Shown: positions 30,633 to 37,318, numbered from the stretch's first letter. The stretch: DNA of 41,835 bases from a virus (IMGVR_UViG_3300008108_000057:121546-163380), one strand, 5' to 3'. The notes: a model not told the origin generated them from the sequence alone. Translations and numbers: made by a program.

Positions 30633-30797
30633 ATGTATATCGCCGGAAACAAAAAATTCAAAAGCCTAAAAGCCGCTGTGGAATATGCCAAAAAAACCTT
30701 TGTCCGCACCGGTGTGATGTTAGGTATTGAGCAAGATACCACACCCAACAAAAACCCTGGCTATATTGCCTACCTTGCCAACGGAATGAAACTGTAA
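30633..30797 (+). CDS. Small basic hypothetical protein
   Basis: 54 residues from ATG 30633, behind AAAGGA; in-frame codons upstream are promoter sequence. YIAGNKKFKSLKAAVEYAKK and NPGYIAYLANGMKL. No family recognised. Confidence 0.6.
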   Translation: MYIAGNKKFKSLKAAVEYAKKTFVRTGVMLGIEQDTTPNKNPGYIAYLANGMKL

Positions 30798-30815
30798 TTC
30801 TACTAGGAGAAAACC

Positions 30816-31115
30816 ATGACTAAAATTGAAACCGTAAAAACCAATATCAAAACCACAATGGCTAACCTGAAGGCCAACCGTGAAACCTTGACCAAACTCA
30901 AAGCCGAATTGAGTTTCCTCAAGGTCCAAGAAAAAGCCTTCAAGGAACAGTCTAAGGCACTCAAAGCCCAAGACCGTGAAGCCAAAAAGGCTGCCCGTAT
31001 TGAAAAACTCAAAGCGAAACTCCTAGCCCTCGAAACACCAAAAGTGGGCATCAAAGCAAAAAAGGCAGCAAAAAAGCCTAGCCCAGTAACCGTTACTAAA
31101 TTTGCATCAGTATAA
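30816..31115 (+). CDS. Lysine/alanine-rich coiled-coil protein
   Basis: 99 residues behind AGGAG. A long coiled coil (NLKANRETLTKLKAELSFLK, AFKEQSKALKAQDREAKKAA) and a basic, alanine-rich end (VGIKAKKAAKKPSPVTVTKF). Possibly DNA-binding or histone-like by composition. It is followed by a strong terminator. Confidence 0.6.
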   Translation: MTKIETVKTNIKTTMANLKANRETLTKLKAELSFLKVQEKAFKEQSKALKAQDREAKKAARIEKLKAKLLALETPKVGIKAKKAAKKPSPVTVTKFASV

Positions 31116-31122
31116 TATAGAG

Positions 31123-31153
31123 TCCTCTAGTGTAAAAACTAGAGGATTTTTTT
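31123..31153 (+). terminator. Strong rho-independent terminator
   Basis: TCCTCTAGT (31123-31131), a six-base loop and ACTAGAGGA (31138-31146), then seven T. Nine perfect pairs. It closes the unit begun at the promoters at 29773-30598. Confidence 0.9.
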
Positions 31154-31163
31154 GGTATAGTCC

Positions 31164-31192
31164 TTGACAATTCAGCCAGTAACCTGTATTAT
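31164..31192 (+). promoter_or_regulatory. Sigma70 promoter for an untranslated region
   Basis: TTGACA (31164-31169), a 17-base spacer and TATTAT (31187-31192). No convincing gene follows for 400 bases, so its product may be a non-coding RNA or a long leader. Confidence 0.8.
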
Positions 31193-31198
31193 TACACT

Positions 31199-31529
31199 AT
31201 TGGAGATGCAGCAAAATTCTGGTATCCTAATCCACTCCTGCACTAATAGTTATCATTATTGCAATAGAGTATCCTTCTAATAAGTTTCCTGCCAGAAGGG
31301 TATCTCCGAGGCTTTTTCGGGCCACTATGGATGGATCAAAGCCAATTTTAAAACCCCTCTGAGACCCTCTGAGCCTGTCCAAACCTGAAAGGATTACTCG
31401 GTGGCACGGCTAAAGACCCAATCCCCAGAGGAACCAGCGATCCTCTAAGCGCCTGAATGAGAATCATTCTCATTTACCAGAGGAATCTGACAATACCTGC
31501 AAAACCACAGGAAACCATAGTTGGACCTA
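31199..31529 (+). other. Long untranslated region, possible non-coding RNA
   Basis: About 330 bases downstream of a good promoter without a credible reading frame; the longest starts give 11 to 24 codons. It contains CCACTCCTGCAC-N5-GTTATCA (31232-31255) shared with 37344-37367, a direct repeat CCTCTGAG, matching CAGAGG segments (31436-31500) that could pair with it, and a perfect 19-base palindrome (31456-31474). The end of such an RNA is not marked by an evident terminator. No tRNA pattern is seen. Confidence 0.4.
31456..31474. promoter_or_regulatory. Perfect 9-1-9 palindrome resembling a Fur box
   Basis: AATGAGAATCATTCTCATT. The inner 15 bases differ from the TGATAATNATTATCA Fur core at two symmetrical positions. 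It lies 56 bases upstream of the next -35 rather than over a promoter, so binding by host Fur is an inference. Confidence 0.45.
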
Positions 31530-31558
31530 TTGACAATTGCCTTACTTGCCACTATACT
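31530..31558 (+). promoter_or_regulatory. Sigma70 early-type promoter
   Basis: TTGACA (31530-31535), a 17-base spacer and TATACT (31553-31558). The following 18 bases, including TTGATTGATTGA, are identical to those after the promoter at 31989. Confidence 0.9.
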
Positions 31559-31595
31559 ATGCTTTATTGATTGATTGAAAGCAAGGAGATACTAA

Positions 31596-31790
31596 ATGAA
31601 TAACCTTATCGGTAAGACAATTGTTGGAAAGTATATTGGTGAAACTATTGTCAAAGGTACAATCCGTGAGTGCCGTAACCGTTATTCTGAAACCATATAC
31701 TACGTGGATCTTTTCAAACCAGTAACAGTCCGATTAGGTGAGCGGACTAGTGTTATTTTGAAAACTTCTGAAGTATTGTCTATTGGTTAA
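31596..31790 (+). CDS. Small beta-rich hypothetical protein
   Basis: 64 residues behind AAGGAG. NNLIGKTIVGKYIGETIVKG and TIYYVDLFKPVTVRLGERTS suggest a small beta barrel. No family recognised. Single-gene distance from its own promoter. Confidence 0.6.
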   Translation: MNNLIGKTIVGKYIGETIVKGTIRECRNRYSETIYYVDLFKPVTVRLGERTSVILKTSEVLSIG

Positions 31791-31805
31791 TTTGAAAGGA
31801 ATTAT

Positions 31806-31985
31806 ATGTTTTTTATTAACTTGTGTGCCCGTAAAAACAATGGTGATTTTATGATAACGTCCACTGAGGTGTTGCAAGACCAGCATCCTTTTGCTTCAAA
31901 TGAAACCATTACGGAAATGCTAATCCGTATTGGCGATCAATATGAGGCAGAGGGGTATTCTTTGTCTTATACCTTTGGGGAATAA
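31806..31985 (+). CDS. Small hypothetical protein
   Basis: 59 residues (MFFINLCARKNNGDFMITST ... YSLSYTFGE) behind AAAGGA. Alternating strands and a short helix (NETITEMLIRIGDQYEAEGY). Ends three bases before the next -35. Function unknown. Confidence 0.55.
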   Translation: MFFINLCARKNNGDFMITSTEVLQDQHPFASNETITEMLIRIGDQYEAEGYSLSYTFGE

Positions 31986-31988
31986 TGA

Positions 31989-32017
31989 TTGACAATTGGC
32001 ATGGATACCTCTATACT
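31989..32017 (+). promoter_or_regulatory. Sigma70 early-type promoter for the GP88 gene
   Basis: TTGACA (31989-31994), a 17-base spacer and TATACT (32012-32017); leader TTGATTGATTGA then GAGAGGAAA. Confidence 0.9.
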
Positions 32018-32047
32018 ATGCTTTATTGATTGATTGAGAGGAAAATT

Positions 32048-32797
32048 ATGAAATTGCTATCCACAGGTAATCCTAAGATTCTCAAAGGTACTAAGCAAGG
32101 CTATAACACCTATATCCTGCACCTCGCACCATACAACCTGAGCGGCTATCAGACCTGCCCTAAAGCAACCGCAGGGTGTGCGGAAGCCTGCCTCAATACC
32201 GCTGGTCGTGGTGGTATGTTCAAAAAAGGCGAGACCACCAATGTTATCCAACAAGCAAGAATCCGTAAGACCCAATTTTTCTTTGAGGAACGAAACGGCT
32301 TCATGGAGTGGCTTGTATCTGATATCGAAAAAGCAATTAAACAATCAGCAAGATTGAACCTGATTCCTGTTTTCCGCTTGAATGGTACCTCGGACTTGTC
32401 CTTTGAAAAATACTCTGTTATCCGTAACGGTGTACAATATGACAATATTTTCTTTGCATTCCCTGAGGTACAATTCTATGATTACACCAAGATTCTAGGC
32501 CGTAAAATCAAGAATATTCCTAACTACCACTTGACATTCTCAGCCGCTGATGGTAACGATTCCGACGTGGCCAAAGCCATTGAGCAAGGTTACAATGTAG
32601 CAACGGTCTTTGGTATCAAGAAAACCGAACCGATGCCTGAATTCTACAATGGCCTGCCGGTATTCAATGGCGACGATTCCGACCTACGATTCCTTGATCC
32701 TAAAGGTGTTATCGTTGGCCTGTATGCAAAAGGTAAAGCCAAAAAAGACACCAGCGGCTTTGTCAAGTATCCTACCATCATGATGATGGCTGCCTAA
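32048..32797 (+). CDS. GP88-family phage protein
   Basis: 249 residues from ATG 32048, behind AGAGGA. KLLSTGNPKILKGTKQGYNT, the cysteine cluster CPKATAGCAEAC (Cys37, 44, 48) and VFRLNGTSDLSFEKY match the phage gene-product-88 family (mycobacteriophage gp88, from memory). The CX6CX3C cluster and TIM-barrel-like pattern hint at an iron-sulphur or zinc site; the function of the family is unknown. Codons use much third-position C, as do neighbours. Confidence 0.8.
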   Translation: MKLLSTGNPKILKGTKQGYNTYILHLAPYNLSGYQTCPKATAGCAEACLNTAGRGGMFKKGETTNVIQQARIRKTQFFFEERNGFMEWLVSDIEKAIKQSARLNLIPVFRLNGTSDLSFEKYSVIRNGVQYDNIFFAFPEVQFYDYTKILGRKIKNIPNYHLTFSAADGNDSDVAKAIEQGYNVATVFGIKKTEPMPEFYNGLPVFNGDDSDLRFLDPKGVIVGLYAKGKAKKDTSGFVKYPTIMMMAA

Positions 32798-32838
32798 TCA
32801 ATTGTAAGTAACCACTAACCAATAAGGAGTGTTATCAA

Positions 32839-33045
32839 ATGTTTAACCGTGAAAAAGCCATTGAAACCCTTGTTTCCGATGATGTCCAAACGATAACCTT
32901 TATGGTTAAAACTTTCCAAACAAGTGATTATCTAAATGCTATCTTGCGGGAAGGGACAAAAGGTTACGTGGATTACACCGATGAGGAATTGATATCAGAA
33001 TTGCAAGACCGTGATATCTCATACCTGTTTGGCGAGACCGAATAA
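32839..33045 (+). CDS. Small acidic hypothetical protein
   Basis: 68 residues behind AAGGAG with the recurring GTTATCAAATG start context. NREKAIETLVSDDVQTITFM, then YTDEELISELQDRDISYLFG. I recall similar small phage proteins with a C-terminal TDEELI-L helix. Followed at once by a promoter remnant. Confidence 0.6.
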   Translation: MFNREKAIETLVSDDVQTITFMVKTFQTSDYLNAILREGTKGYVDYTDEELISELQDRDISYLFGETE

Positions 33046-33048
33046 CCC

Positions 33049-33070
33049 TTGACAATTCGCACCACTAACC
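33049..33070 (+). repeat. Promoter remnant (left copy of 22-base direct repeat)
   Basis: TTGACAATTCGCACCACT then AACC; identical at 21 of 22 bases to 33523-33544. No -10 hexamer exists at 17 bases: the position reads AAGTGA. It looks like a promoter cut by the HNH gene that follows. Confidence 0.75.
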
Positions 33071-33085
33071 AAAGTGAGGATTACC

Positions 33086-33526
33086 ATGAAATCTAAGTTG
33101 GTACTAGGTCGGCGTCCTAAATGCATTAATGATGGATGCAATAACCGTGGTCAATTTATGGGAACCTACCGAAAAGACGGTTCTCCTGCCTTTCGGAATT
33201 ATTGTTCATCCTGTCACCATAAGCGGTCCGCAAATAAAAAAGGAATGACCGTATCCGAATGGACCCATCAATCCCATCCTTACTTGAAATACCGTAAGAC
33301 CTATTGTGAAAATGCAAAAGGCGATAAGGCTGGCTGGCTCGGTTACAAGTGTACCACGACCATTGTCCACACTTTGCAATTGGACGTGGATCACCTTGAC
33401 GGCAACCCAACCAATAATGATCCCGATAACCTAATAACATTATGCAAATGTTGTCATTCTATTAAAACCAATATGTTTGCTGATTATGCAACAAAAGGCC
33501 GAAAAAGATTAGGGCTGGCCTATTGA
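33086..33526 (+). CDS. Freestanding HNH endonuclease
   Basis: 146 residues from ATG 33086, behind GAGGA. Zinc-binding cysteines (Cys13, 18, 40, 43) precede the HNH core LDVDHLDGNPTNNDPDNLIT with LCKCCHSIKT (His103, an Asn in NPTNN, His124; Cys120/123). Typical of phage homing-type nucleases. It sits between two copies of one promoter sequence and its stop codon lies in the second -35, consistent with mobile insertion into a promoter. Confidence 0.88.
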   Translation: MKSKLVLGRRPKCINDGCNNRGQFMGTYRKDGSPAFRNYCSSCHHKRSANKKGMTVSEWTHQSHPYLKYRKTYCENAKGDKAGWLGYKCTTTIVHTLQLDVDHLDGNPTNNDPDNLITLCKCCHSIKTNMFADYATKGRKRLGLAY

Positions 33527-33551
33527 CAATTCGCACCACTTACCCTATACT
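33523..33551 (+). promoter_or_regulatory. Sigma70 early-type promoter (right copy of direct repeat)
   Basis: TTGACA (33523-33528), a 17-base spacer and TATACT (33546-33551). The HNH stop TGA (33524-33526) is inside the -35. Intact partner of the remnant at 33049. Confidence 0.9.
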
Positions 33552-33582
33552 GTATCCATAACGTGAACAAAGGAGATATCAA

Positions 33583-33819
33583 ATGAATATCATATCATTA
33601 GTGCAAGATGAAATTTCCGCAGGCGAATTGACCTGGGCACAAATTGCCGAAAAGTTTAATATGTCCGTTTGGGACGTAGAATTGATTTTCGAGGAAATGA
33701 TGGATCAAATGGCGGAAGCCTATAATGAATCCATGGATGGTGATTTTGATTCCGCCATGGCCTCAGCTGGCTACGGCACCGATGAGGATTATGGATATTA
33801 TGGCAATGAGGAGTTTTAA
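33583..33819 (+). CDS. Acidic protein with helix-turn-helix-like segment
   Basis: 78 residues behind AAAGGAG. LTWAQIAEKFNMSVWDVELI has helix-turn-helix spacing; the rest is acidic (EEMMDQMAEAYNESMDGDFD, GTDEDYGYYGNEEF). DNA binding is possible but the acidity argues for caution. Immediately behind a strong promoter. Confidence 0.6.
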   Translation: MNIISLVQDEISAGELTWAQIAEKFNMSVWDVELIFEEMMDQMAEAYNESMDGDFDSAMASAGYGTDEDYGYYGNEEF

Positions 33820-33821
33820 TT

Positions 33822-33995
33822 ATGAAAATTACATGTAAGAATGTAGCAGGCGGCTGGCAGACCTGCATTGAAACCTCAGGCTACCTATTCGGTCCTGTTT
33901 TTAATAAGATAACAGACCTATGGGCCTGGCAACGGCTGAACCTGTATTCTAGCCGCTTTACCGTGGCAGACCTGCCTACCAGCCTAGGAGCCTAA
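33822..33995 (+). CDS. Small hypothetical protein
   Basis: 57 residues, two bases after the previous stop. ITCKNVAGGWQTCIETSGYL, GPVFNKITDLWAWQRLNLYS: compact with two cysteines. Many Leu/Ala codons are CTG/CTA and GCC. No family recognised. Confidence 0.5.
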   Translation: MKITCKNVAGGWQTCIETSGYLFGPVFNKITDLWAWQRLNLYSSRFTVADLPTSLGA

Positions 33996-33996
33996 C

Positions 33997-34218
33997 ATGG
34001 GTAGACCCAAGGGCAGTAAAAACAAAGCCAAGGAGCCTAAAATCAAGGCTACAGGAGGCTCCGAAGGCAGGAACAAGTACCTCATCACCTATATGGTCCA
34101 CGACCTACAGGCCCCGTATGAGGTCACGGTAAGCGGTATCAATTCAGCAACAAATGCGGAATTGTTTTTTAAACAATATTTTCCAAATGCAAACATTGTC
34201 AATTGTGAAAGTGTGTAA
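33997..34218 (+). CDS. AT-hook-like small protein
   Basis: 73 residues, one base after the previous stop. The N-terminal GRPKGSKNKAKEPK is an AT-hook type motif (GRP flanked by basic residues), followed by a small alpha/beta domain (YLITYMVHDLQAPYEVTVSG, ATNAELFFKQYFPNANIVNC). Minor-groove DNA binding is plausible. Confidence 0.6.
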   Translation: MGRPKGSKNKAKEPKIKATGGSEGRNKYLITYMVHDLQAPYEVTVSGINSATNAELFFKQYFPNANIVNCESV

Positions 34219-34348
34219 GTGGCTACTAACCTGGGTTGTCCGATTGACAATTCTAGTCCCATTACTATTTTTGAAACAAATATTTGAGTGGGCGGAATAT
34301 CAATTTGATAACATAGAGGAGTGGCTAGAATTGTGGAATAATCCTTGA
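34205..34348 (+). CDS. Possible small membrane protein, GTG start
   Basis: About 47 residues overlapping the previous gene by 14 bases: KWLLTWVVRLTILVPLLFLK is a transmembrane helix, then an amphipathic end (EWAEYQFDNIEEWLELWNNP). Start uncertain (GTG 34205 or 34211) and no Shine-Dalgarno. The stop TGA (34346-34348) falls in the next -35 box, as for several accepted genes here. Confidence 0.4.
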   Translation: MKVCKWLLTWVVRLTILVPLLFLKQIFEWAEYQFDNIEEWLELWNNP

Positions 34349-34373
34349 CAATTCGGCATAGGTGCCCTATACT
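34345..34373 (+). promoter_or_regulatory. Sigma70 early-type promoter
   Basis: TTGACA (34345-34350), a 17-base spacer and TATACT (34368-34373), then GTATCCATATTGATTGAT. Nearly identical to the copy at 37391. Confidence 0.9.
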
Positions 34374-34403
34374 GTATCCATATTGATTGATAAGGAGACT
34401 GTA

Positions 34404-34604
34404 ATGGAACGATTCTCTATAGAATTATATGATGGCGATTATGACCGCCTGCCTGAGTGGTGCGTGGTTGAATGGGCACCTATTGCCACTGGCCGTGTGG
34501 GTACCAACCTAGCAAAGTTTAACACCGAGGCTGAGGCTGTGGAATACCTGTACGTTACCCGTATGGAATATGCCTTCGGTGGTTCTGGCTATATGAACCT
34601 GTAA
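34404..34604 (+). CDS. Small hypothetical protein
   Basis: 66 residues from ATG 34404, behind AAGGAG; the frame upstream of it is only translated promoter. FSIELYDGDYDRLPEWCVVE and NLAKFNTEAEAVEYLYVTRM form a small alpha/beta domain. No family recognised. Confidence 0.6.
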   Translation: MERFSIELYDGDYDRLPEWCVVEWAPIATGRVGTNLAKFNTEAEAVEYLYVTRMEYAFGGSGYMNL

Positions 34605-34613
34605 GATTATACA

Positions 34614-34754
34614 ATGAATAGGAAACGACAAATAATTGAGGCCATGCTGGCCGAACTATATGAAATTCAAGAGGAAATGATTGAAGCCGCTTTGGAACAA
34701 TCAGACCTTTCCGATGCAAAAACCGTGATTGATTTTATTATGGAGAAACAATAA
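34614..34754 (+). CDS. Small acidic helical protein
   Basis: 46 residues: RQIIEAMLAELYEIQEEMIE and LSDAKTVIDFIMEKQ, two helices. Shine-Dalgarno is not evident, but the stop overlaps the next start (TAATG), which suggests translation. Confidence 0.5.
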   Translation: MNRKRQIIEAMLAELYEIQEEMIEAALEQSDLSDAKTVIDFIMEKQ

Positions 34755-35200
34755 TGGCTACCCGTTCCGCTATCGGCATCAAATTGGAAAATGGTAATAT
34801 CATGGCAGTCTATTGTCATTGGGATGGCTATCCTTCCCACAATGGTGCTATTCTAGCAGAAAACTACACCGTCCCAGAAAAAATCAAAGCCCTTATCAGT
34901 CTAGGCGATATATCAAGCCTGCGTCCTGAAATTGGTGTTAAGCACCCATTTGACACCTATTATTTCAGCGAGGAAGAAAAAGAAAAATATAAGGACATGA
35001 CCACATTCTTTGGTCGTGACCGTGGCGAGGAAGATTGTGGATTCCATATTTTAGAATCAGAGGCAGATTTCCTTGAATACTATGATCCTACAGGAGCAGA
35101 GTATTTTTACCTGTACGAAAATGGCAAATGGAAAATTTCTGAGTATACGAACAAGTTTAAGGACTTGAACAAAGTATTGGCAGAATTGGAGACTTTATGA
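34754..35200 (+). CDS. Conserved phage protein (YCHWDGYPSHNG family)
   Basis: 148 residues. ATRSAIGIKLENGNIMAVYC and HWDGYPSHNGAIL are the diagnostic start of a family I recall from many phages, here followed by an acidic middle and LEYYDPTGAEYFYLYENGKW. Function unknown. Overlaps the next gene by ATGA. Confidence 0.75.
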   Translation: MATRSAIGIKLENGNIMAVYCHWDGYPSHNGAILAENYTVPEKIKALISLGDISSLRPEIGVKHPFDTYYFSEEEKEKYKDMTTFFGRDRGEEDCGFHILESEADFLEYYDPTGAEYFYLYENGKWKISEYTNKFKDLNKVLAELETL

Positions 35201-35379
35201 CCGAGTTGGAAATTGAAATGAATAATTCTATCATTGACCTAATACACCGATTGGAAGCGGTAATGAACAATCCTTCACCTCAGGGTAAGATTAATGGGGT
35301 AGAGGCTACGGGTGTACAATTAGCCAGCACCGTAGAATTTTGGAACTATAAACTTGAAAAACTTTTGAATGGAGTATAA
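35197..35379 (+). CDS. Small helical hypothetical protein
   Basis: 60 residues, ATGA-coupled. NNSIIDLIHRLEAVMNNPSP, later TGVQLASTVEFWNYKLEKLL: two helices. No family recognised. Last gene before the next promoter. Confidence 0.55.
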   Translation: MTELEIEMNNSIIDLIHRLEAVMNNPSPQGKINGVEATGVQLASTVEFWNYKLEKLLNGV

Positions 35380-35397
35380 TTGTTATTATGACAACCC

Positions 35398-35426
35398 TTG
35401 ACAATTGCCAGCGGATGCCCTATACT
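35398..35426 (+). promoter_or_regulatory. Sigma70 early-type promoter with inverted -35 copy downstream
   Basis: TTGACA (35398-35403), a 17-base spacer and TATACT (35421-35426). CCTTGACAATT (35396-35406) is exactly complementary to AATTGTCAAGG (35442-35452), whose last bases run into the AAGGAG ribosome-binding site of the next gene. Confidence 0.9.
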
Positions 35427-35462
35427 GTATCCATACTGGATAATTGTCAAGGAGACAATAAA

Positions 35463-35654
35463 ATGAAGTTGTCATTTAAGAAACGAGAATTCTTGCAAAA
35501 AGAATACGTGGCCCGTTGGTTTGAAACCGCTACCGATGAGGCTATCATGGACCTTGCATATTTTGCAATGATGGAAAAACTTGACGGAATGCAAACAAAA
35601 GAACTTGTTGCATTTATTGAAAGGCATGATCCTGACCTATTGTCAAATGTATAA
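35463..35654 (+). CDS. Small hypothetical protein
   Basis: 63 residues from ATG 35463, behind AAGGAG. LSFKKREFLQKEYVARWFET and AIMDLAYFAMMEKLDGMQTK are helical; ends with an acidic HDPDLLSNV. The Shine-Dalgarno overlaps the inverted repeat of the upstream -35. No family recognised. Confidence 0.6.
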   Translation: MKLSFKKREFLQKEYVARWFETATDEAIMDLAYFAMMEKLDGMQTKELVAFIERHDPDLLSNV

Positions 35655-35667
35655 CACAAAAAAGTCC

Positions 35668-35696
35668 TTGACAATTGGCACAATATGCCCCATAAT
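35668..35696 (+). promoter_or_regulatory. Sigma70 early-type promoter for AAA+ gene
   Basis: TTGACA (35668-35673), a 17-base spacer and CATAAT (35691-35696). Confidence 0.85.
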
Positions 35697-35729
35697 AGCA
35701 TCATTGTTCATTGATATGGAGATTTGATT

Positions 35730-36572
35730 ATGCCACGTGGTGTTCCTAAAGCCGGTTATCGTAAAACCAAAAACCAGAAAAATGGTCCTGTATCTATCAC
35801 CAAGTTTAATACCGAGCCTGTTCCTGTTGTGGAATCACGGTTCACAATTAATGAGCGATTCGGCTTCGTTTCTGATATGGTCACCATGCTGGCCATTGGC
35901 GATCAGGCTTCCGTCATTGTTACAGGTCCTGGCGGTCTTGGCAAGTCCTTTACAGTAACCCAAGCCCTACGCCAATCTGGTCTGCAGGACGTATCATTGA
36001 CCGAAGATTTTGAAGTTGGCGAGACCATGAGCAAAAGTGCCTACCGTGTCATCAAAGGCTATTCAACACCTAAAGGCCTCTACCGTACACTATATGAAAA
36101 CCGTAACGGCGTGATTGTATTTGACGATTGTGATTCCGTCCTCAAGGATCCCGTATCATTGAACCTGCTCAAAGGTGCATTAGATTCTTATTCTCGCCGT
36201 ATTATCTCATGGCGTGCTGACCTCCGTGATGATGACCTGCCTACCACTTTTGAATTCAAAGGCCGTGTTATTTTTATCAGTAACCTGTCATCCAATCAGA
36301 TTGACCAAGCCATTATCACCCGATCAATGGCCGTTGACCTGTCAATGACACCGCAACAAAAAATTGAGAGAATGAAATTCATCCTTGATTCCGATGAATT
36401 CATGCCTGAGTACCCACGGGCAATGAAGCTTGATGCCCTCAACCTCATTGATTCCCTGCGTGATAATGTCAAGGAAATGAGCCTGCGTACCTTGATCCAA
36501 GTGACCAAGATTCGCAAAGCAAACCCCAACGGCAAATGGAAATCACTTGCCGAGTATACTATCTGTGGCTAA
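35730..36572 (+). CDS. AAA+ ATPase
   Basis: 280 residues from ATG 35730 (GGAG at 35717-35720). A basic N-terminal tail (PRGVPKAGYRKTKNQK) is followed by an AAA+ core with Walker A GPGGLGKS (66-73), Walker B VIVFDDCD (Asp132-Asp133, Asp replacing the usual Glu), a sensor-like VIFISNLSSN and an arginine-containing ITRSMAVDL. The N-terminus suggests DNA contact. It resembles phage AAA proteins of unknown function; a helicase-loader-type role is possible. No adjacent partner gene is obvious. Confidence 0.8.
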   Translation: MPRGVPKAGYRKTKNQKNGPVSITKFNTEPVPVVESRFTINERFGFVSDMVTMLAIGDQASVIVTGPGGLGKSFTVTQALRQSGLQDVSLTEDFEVGETMSKSAYRVIKGYSTPKGLYRTLYENRNGVIVFDDCDSVLKDPVSLNLLKGALDSYSRRIISWRADLRDDDLPTTFEFKGRVIFISNLSSNQIDQAIITRSMAVDLSMTPQQKIERMKFILDSDEFMPEYPRAMKLDALNLIDSLRDNVKEMSLRTLIQVTKIRKANPNGKWKSLAEYTICG

Positions 36573-36583
36573 TAGGAGATTTT

Positions 36584-36829
36584 ATGAAAACCGCTGAAAT
36601 TAAAAAAGGAATGCGTTTCCAACTCCGTAATGGATGGTTTGGAACCATGATGGACAATAAAAAGTCCACAACCCGCTTTGCAGAGGTTGAAGGCTTTTTT
36701 ACTGAAATGGGATCCGTGTATTCCTTTGATATTGTCCGTGCCCAGACACCTGACGGTGAGTGGCATGCCGTAGAATACACGGAAAAGGAAATAAAAGTGT
36801 ATGAAATGAATCAGGCTATTTTTGGATAA
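36584..36829 (+). CDS. Small beta-barrel-like phage protein (GMRFQLRNGWFGTM)
   Basis: 81 residues from ATG 36584, behind AGGAG. KKGMRFQLRNGWFGTMMDNK and TTRFAEVEGFFTEMGSVYSF match a small SH3-like phage family I recall, without function. Same transcription unit as the AAA+ gene. Confidence 0.65.
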   Translation: MKTAEIKKGMRFQLRNGWFGTMMDNKKSTTRFAEVEGFFTEMGSVYSFDIVRAQTPDGEWHAVEYTEKEIKVYEMNQAIFG

Positions 36830-36846
36830 GAATTAAGGAGCATACA

Positions 36847-37089
36847 ATGTTTTTATATGTCGGAGCCTATTGGGCTGATTTTCCGGAATCAGAATATGGT
36901 GGAATGTGGGTAGTCATGGCTGAAAATGAAAATCAGGCCGTTGAACTATTGAAGGAAGTTGATTATTATCCGGATGATGCTAGGGTCGAAAAAATCCGAC
37001 AAGCCGTGCAGAAGGGAGATGTTTTTCAATTGGATGACAATGTACATTCCCATCAGGAACCAAAGGTTGTGGCCTGTATGTTTACTTAA
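36847..37089 (+). CDS. Small acidic hypothetical protein
   Basis: 80 residues behind AAGGAG. FLYVGAYWADFPESEYGGMW, ENENQAVELLKEVDYYPDDA and a final strand KVVACMFT suggest an alpha/beta fold with a regulatory-subunit look. No family named. Two terminator hairpins follow. Confidence 0.6.
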   Translation: MFLYVGAYWADFPESEYGGMWVVMAENENQAVELLKEVDYYPDDARVEKIRQAVQKGDVFQLDDNVHSHQEPKVVACMFT

Positions 37090-37110
37090 CAATCCAACAA
37101 TTGTTTTTTT
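37088..37110 (+). terminator. Weak hairpin with T run, first of tandem pair
   Basis: AACAAT (37088-37093), a six-base loop and ATTGTT (37100-37105) continuing into T to 37110. AT-rich six-pair stem overlapping the stop codon. Confidence 0.45.
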
Positions 37111-37120
37111 GATAATTTCC

Positions 37121-37149
37121 AGAGCCTCCGCATAGGAGGCTCTTTTTTT
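37121..37149 (+). terminator. Strong rho-independent terminator
   Basis: AGAGCCTCC (37121-37129), a five-base loop and GGAGGCTCT (37135-37143), then T to 37149. Nine perfect, GC-rich pairs. Confidence 0.92.
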
Positions 37150-37289
37150 GGTTGATATCTCCATATGGACCACTACCAGAAAACCTCCTATAACCCTTCC
37201 TAGCCTCCCGTCGGACCGCATGGCCACTAGGTCCTGAGTGGTCCAGCGAGCCTGTTGTCAAAAAGCAACAAAATAATCCGGAATAACCC

Positions 37290-37318
37290 TTGACAATTCG
37301 GCTCAAATATCCTATAAT
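37290..37318 (+). promoter_or_regulatory. Consensus sigma70 promoter for a short untranslated RNA
   Basis: TTGACA (37290-37295), a 17-base spacer and TATAAT (37313-37318), both perfect. No start codon with a gene before the next promoter 72 bases on. Confidence 0.88.

Noticed and set aside
31328-31480. tRNA or protein gene in the untranslated region
   Set aside because: No T-loop GGTTCRA pattern or 7-bp acceptor stem found, and all start codons lead to stops within 24 codons.
34244-34272. TTGACAATTC at 34244 as a further promoter
   Set aside because: At 17 bases the -10 position reads ATTTTT; the nearest TACTAT is only 13 bases away. It lies in a possible small gene and is not counted.
34362-34403. 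Upstream extensions reading PYTVSIL in genes at 34404, 35463 and 37449
   Set aside because: The identical peptide is the translated -10 and leader sequence of the repeated promoter; Shine-Dalgarno sites support the later ATGs.
35426-35445. Divergent promoter on the - strand from the inverted TTGACAATT at 35442-35450
   Set aside because: At 17 bases the -10 would be CAGTAT and there is no - strand gene to serve.
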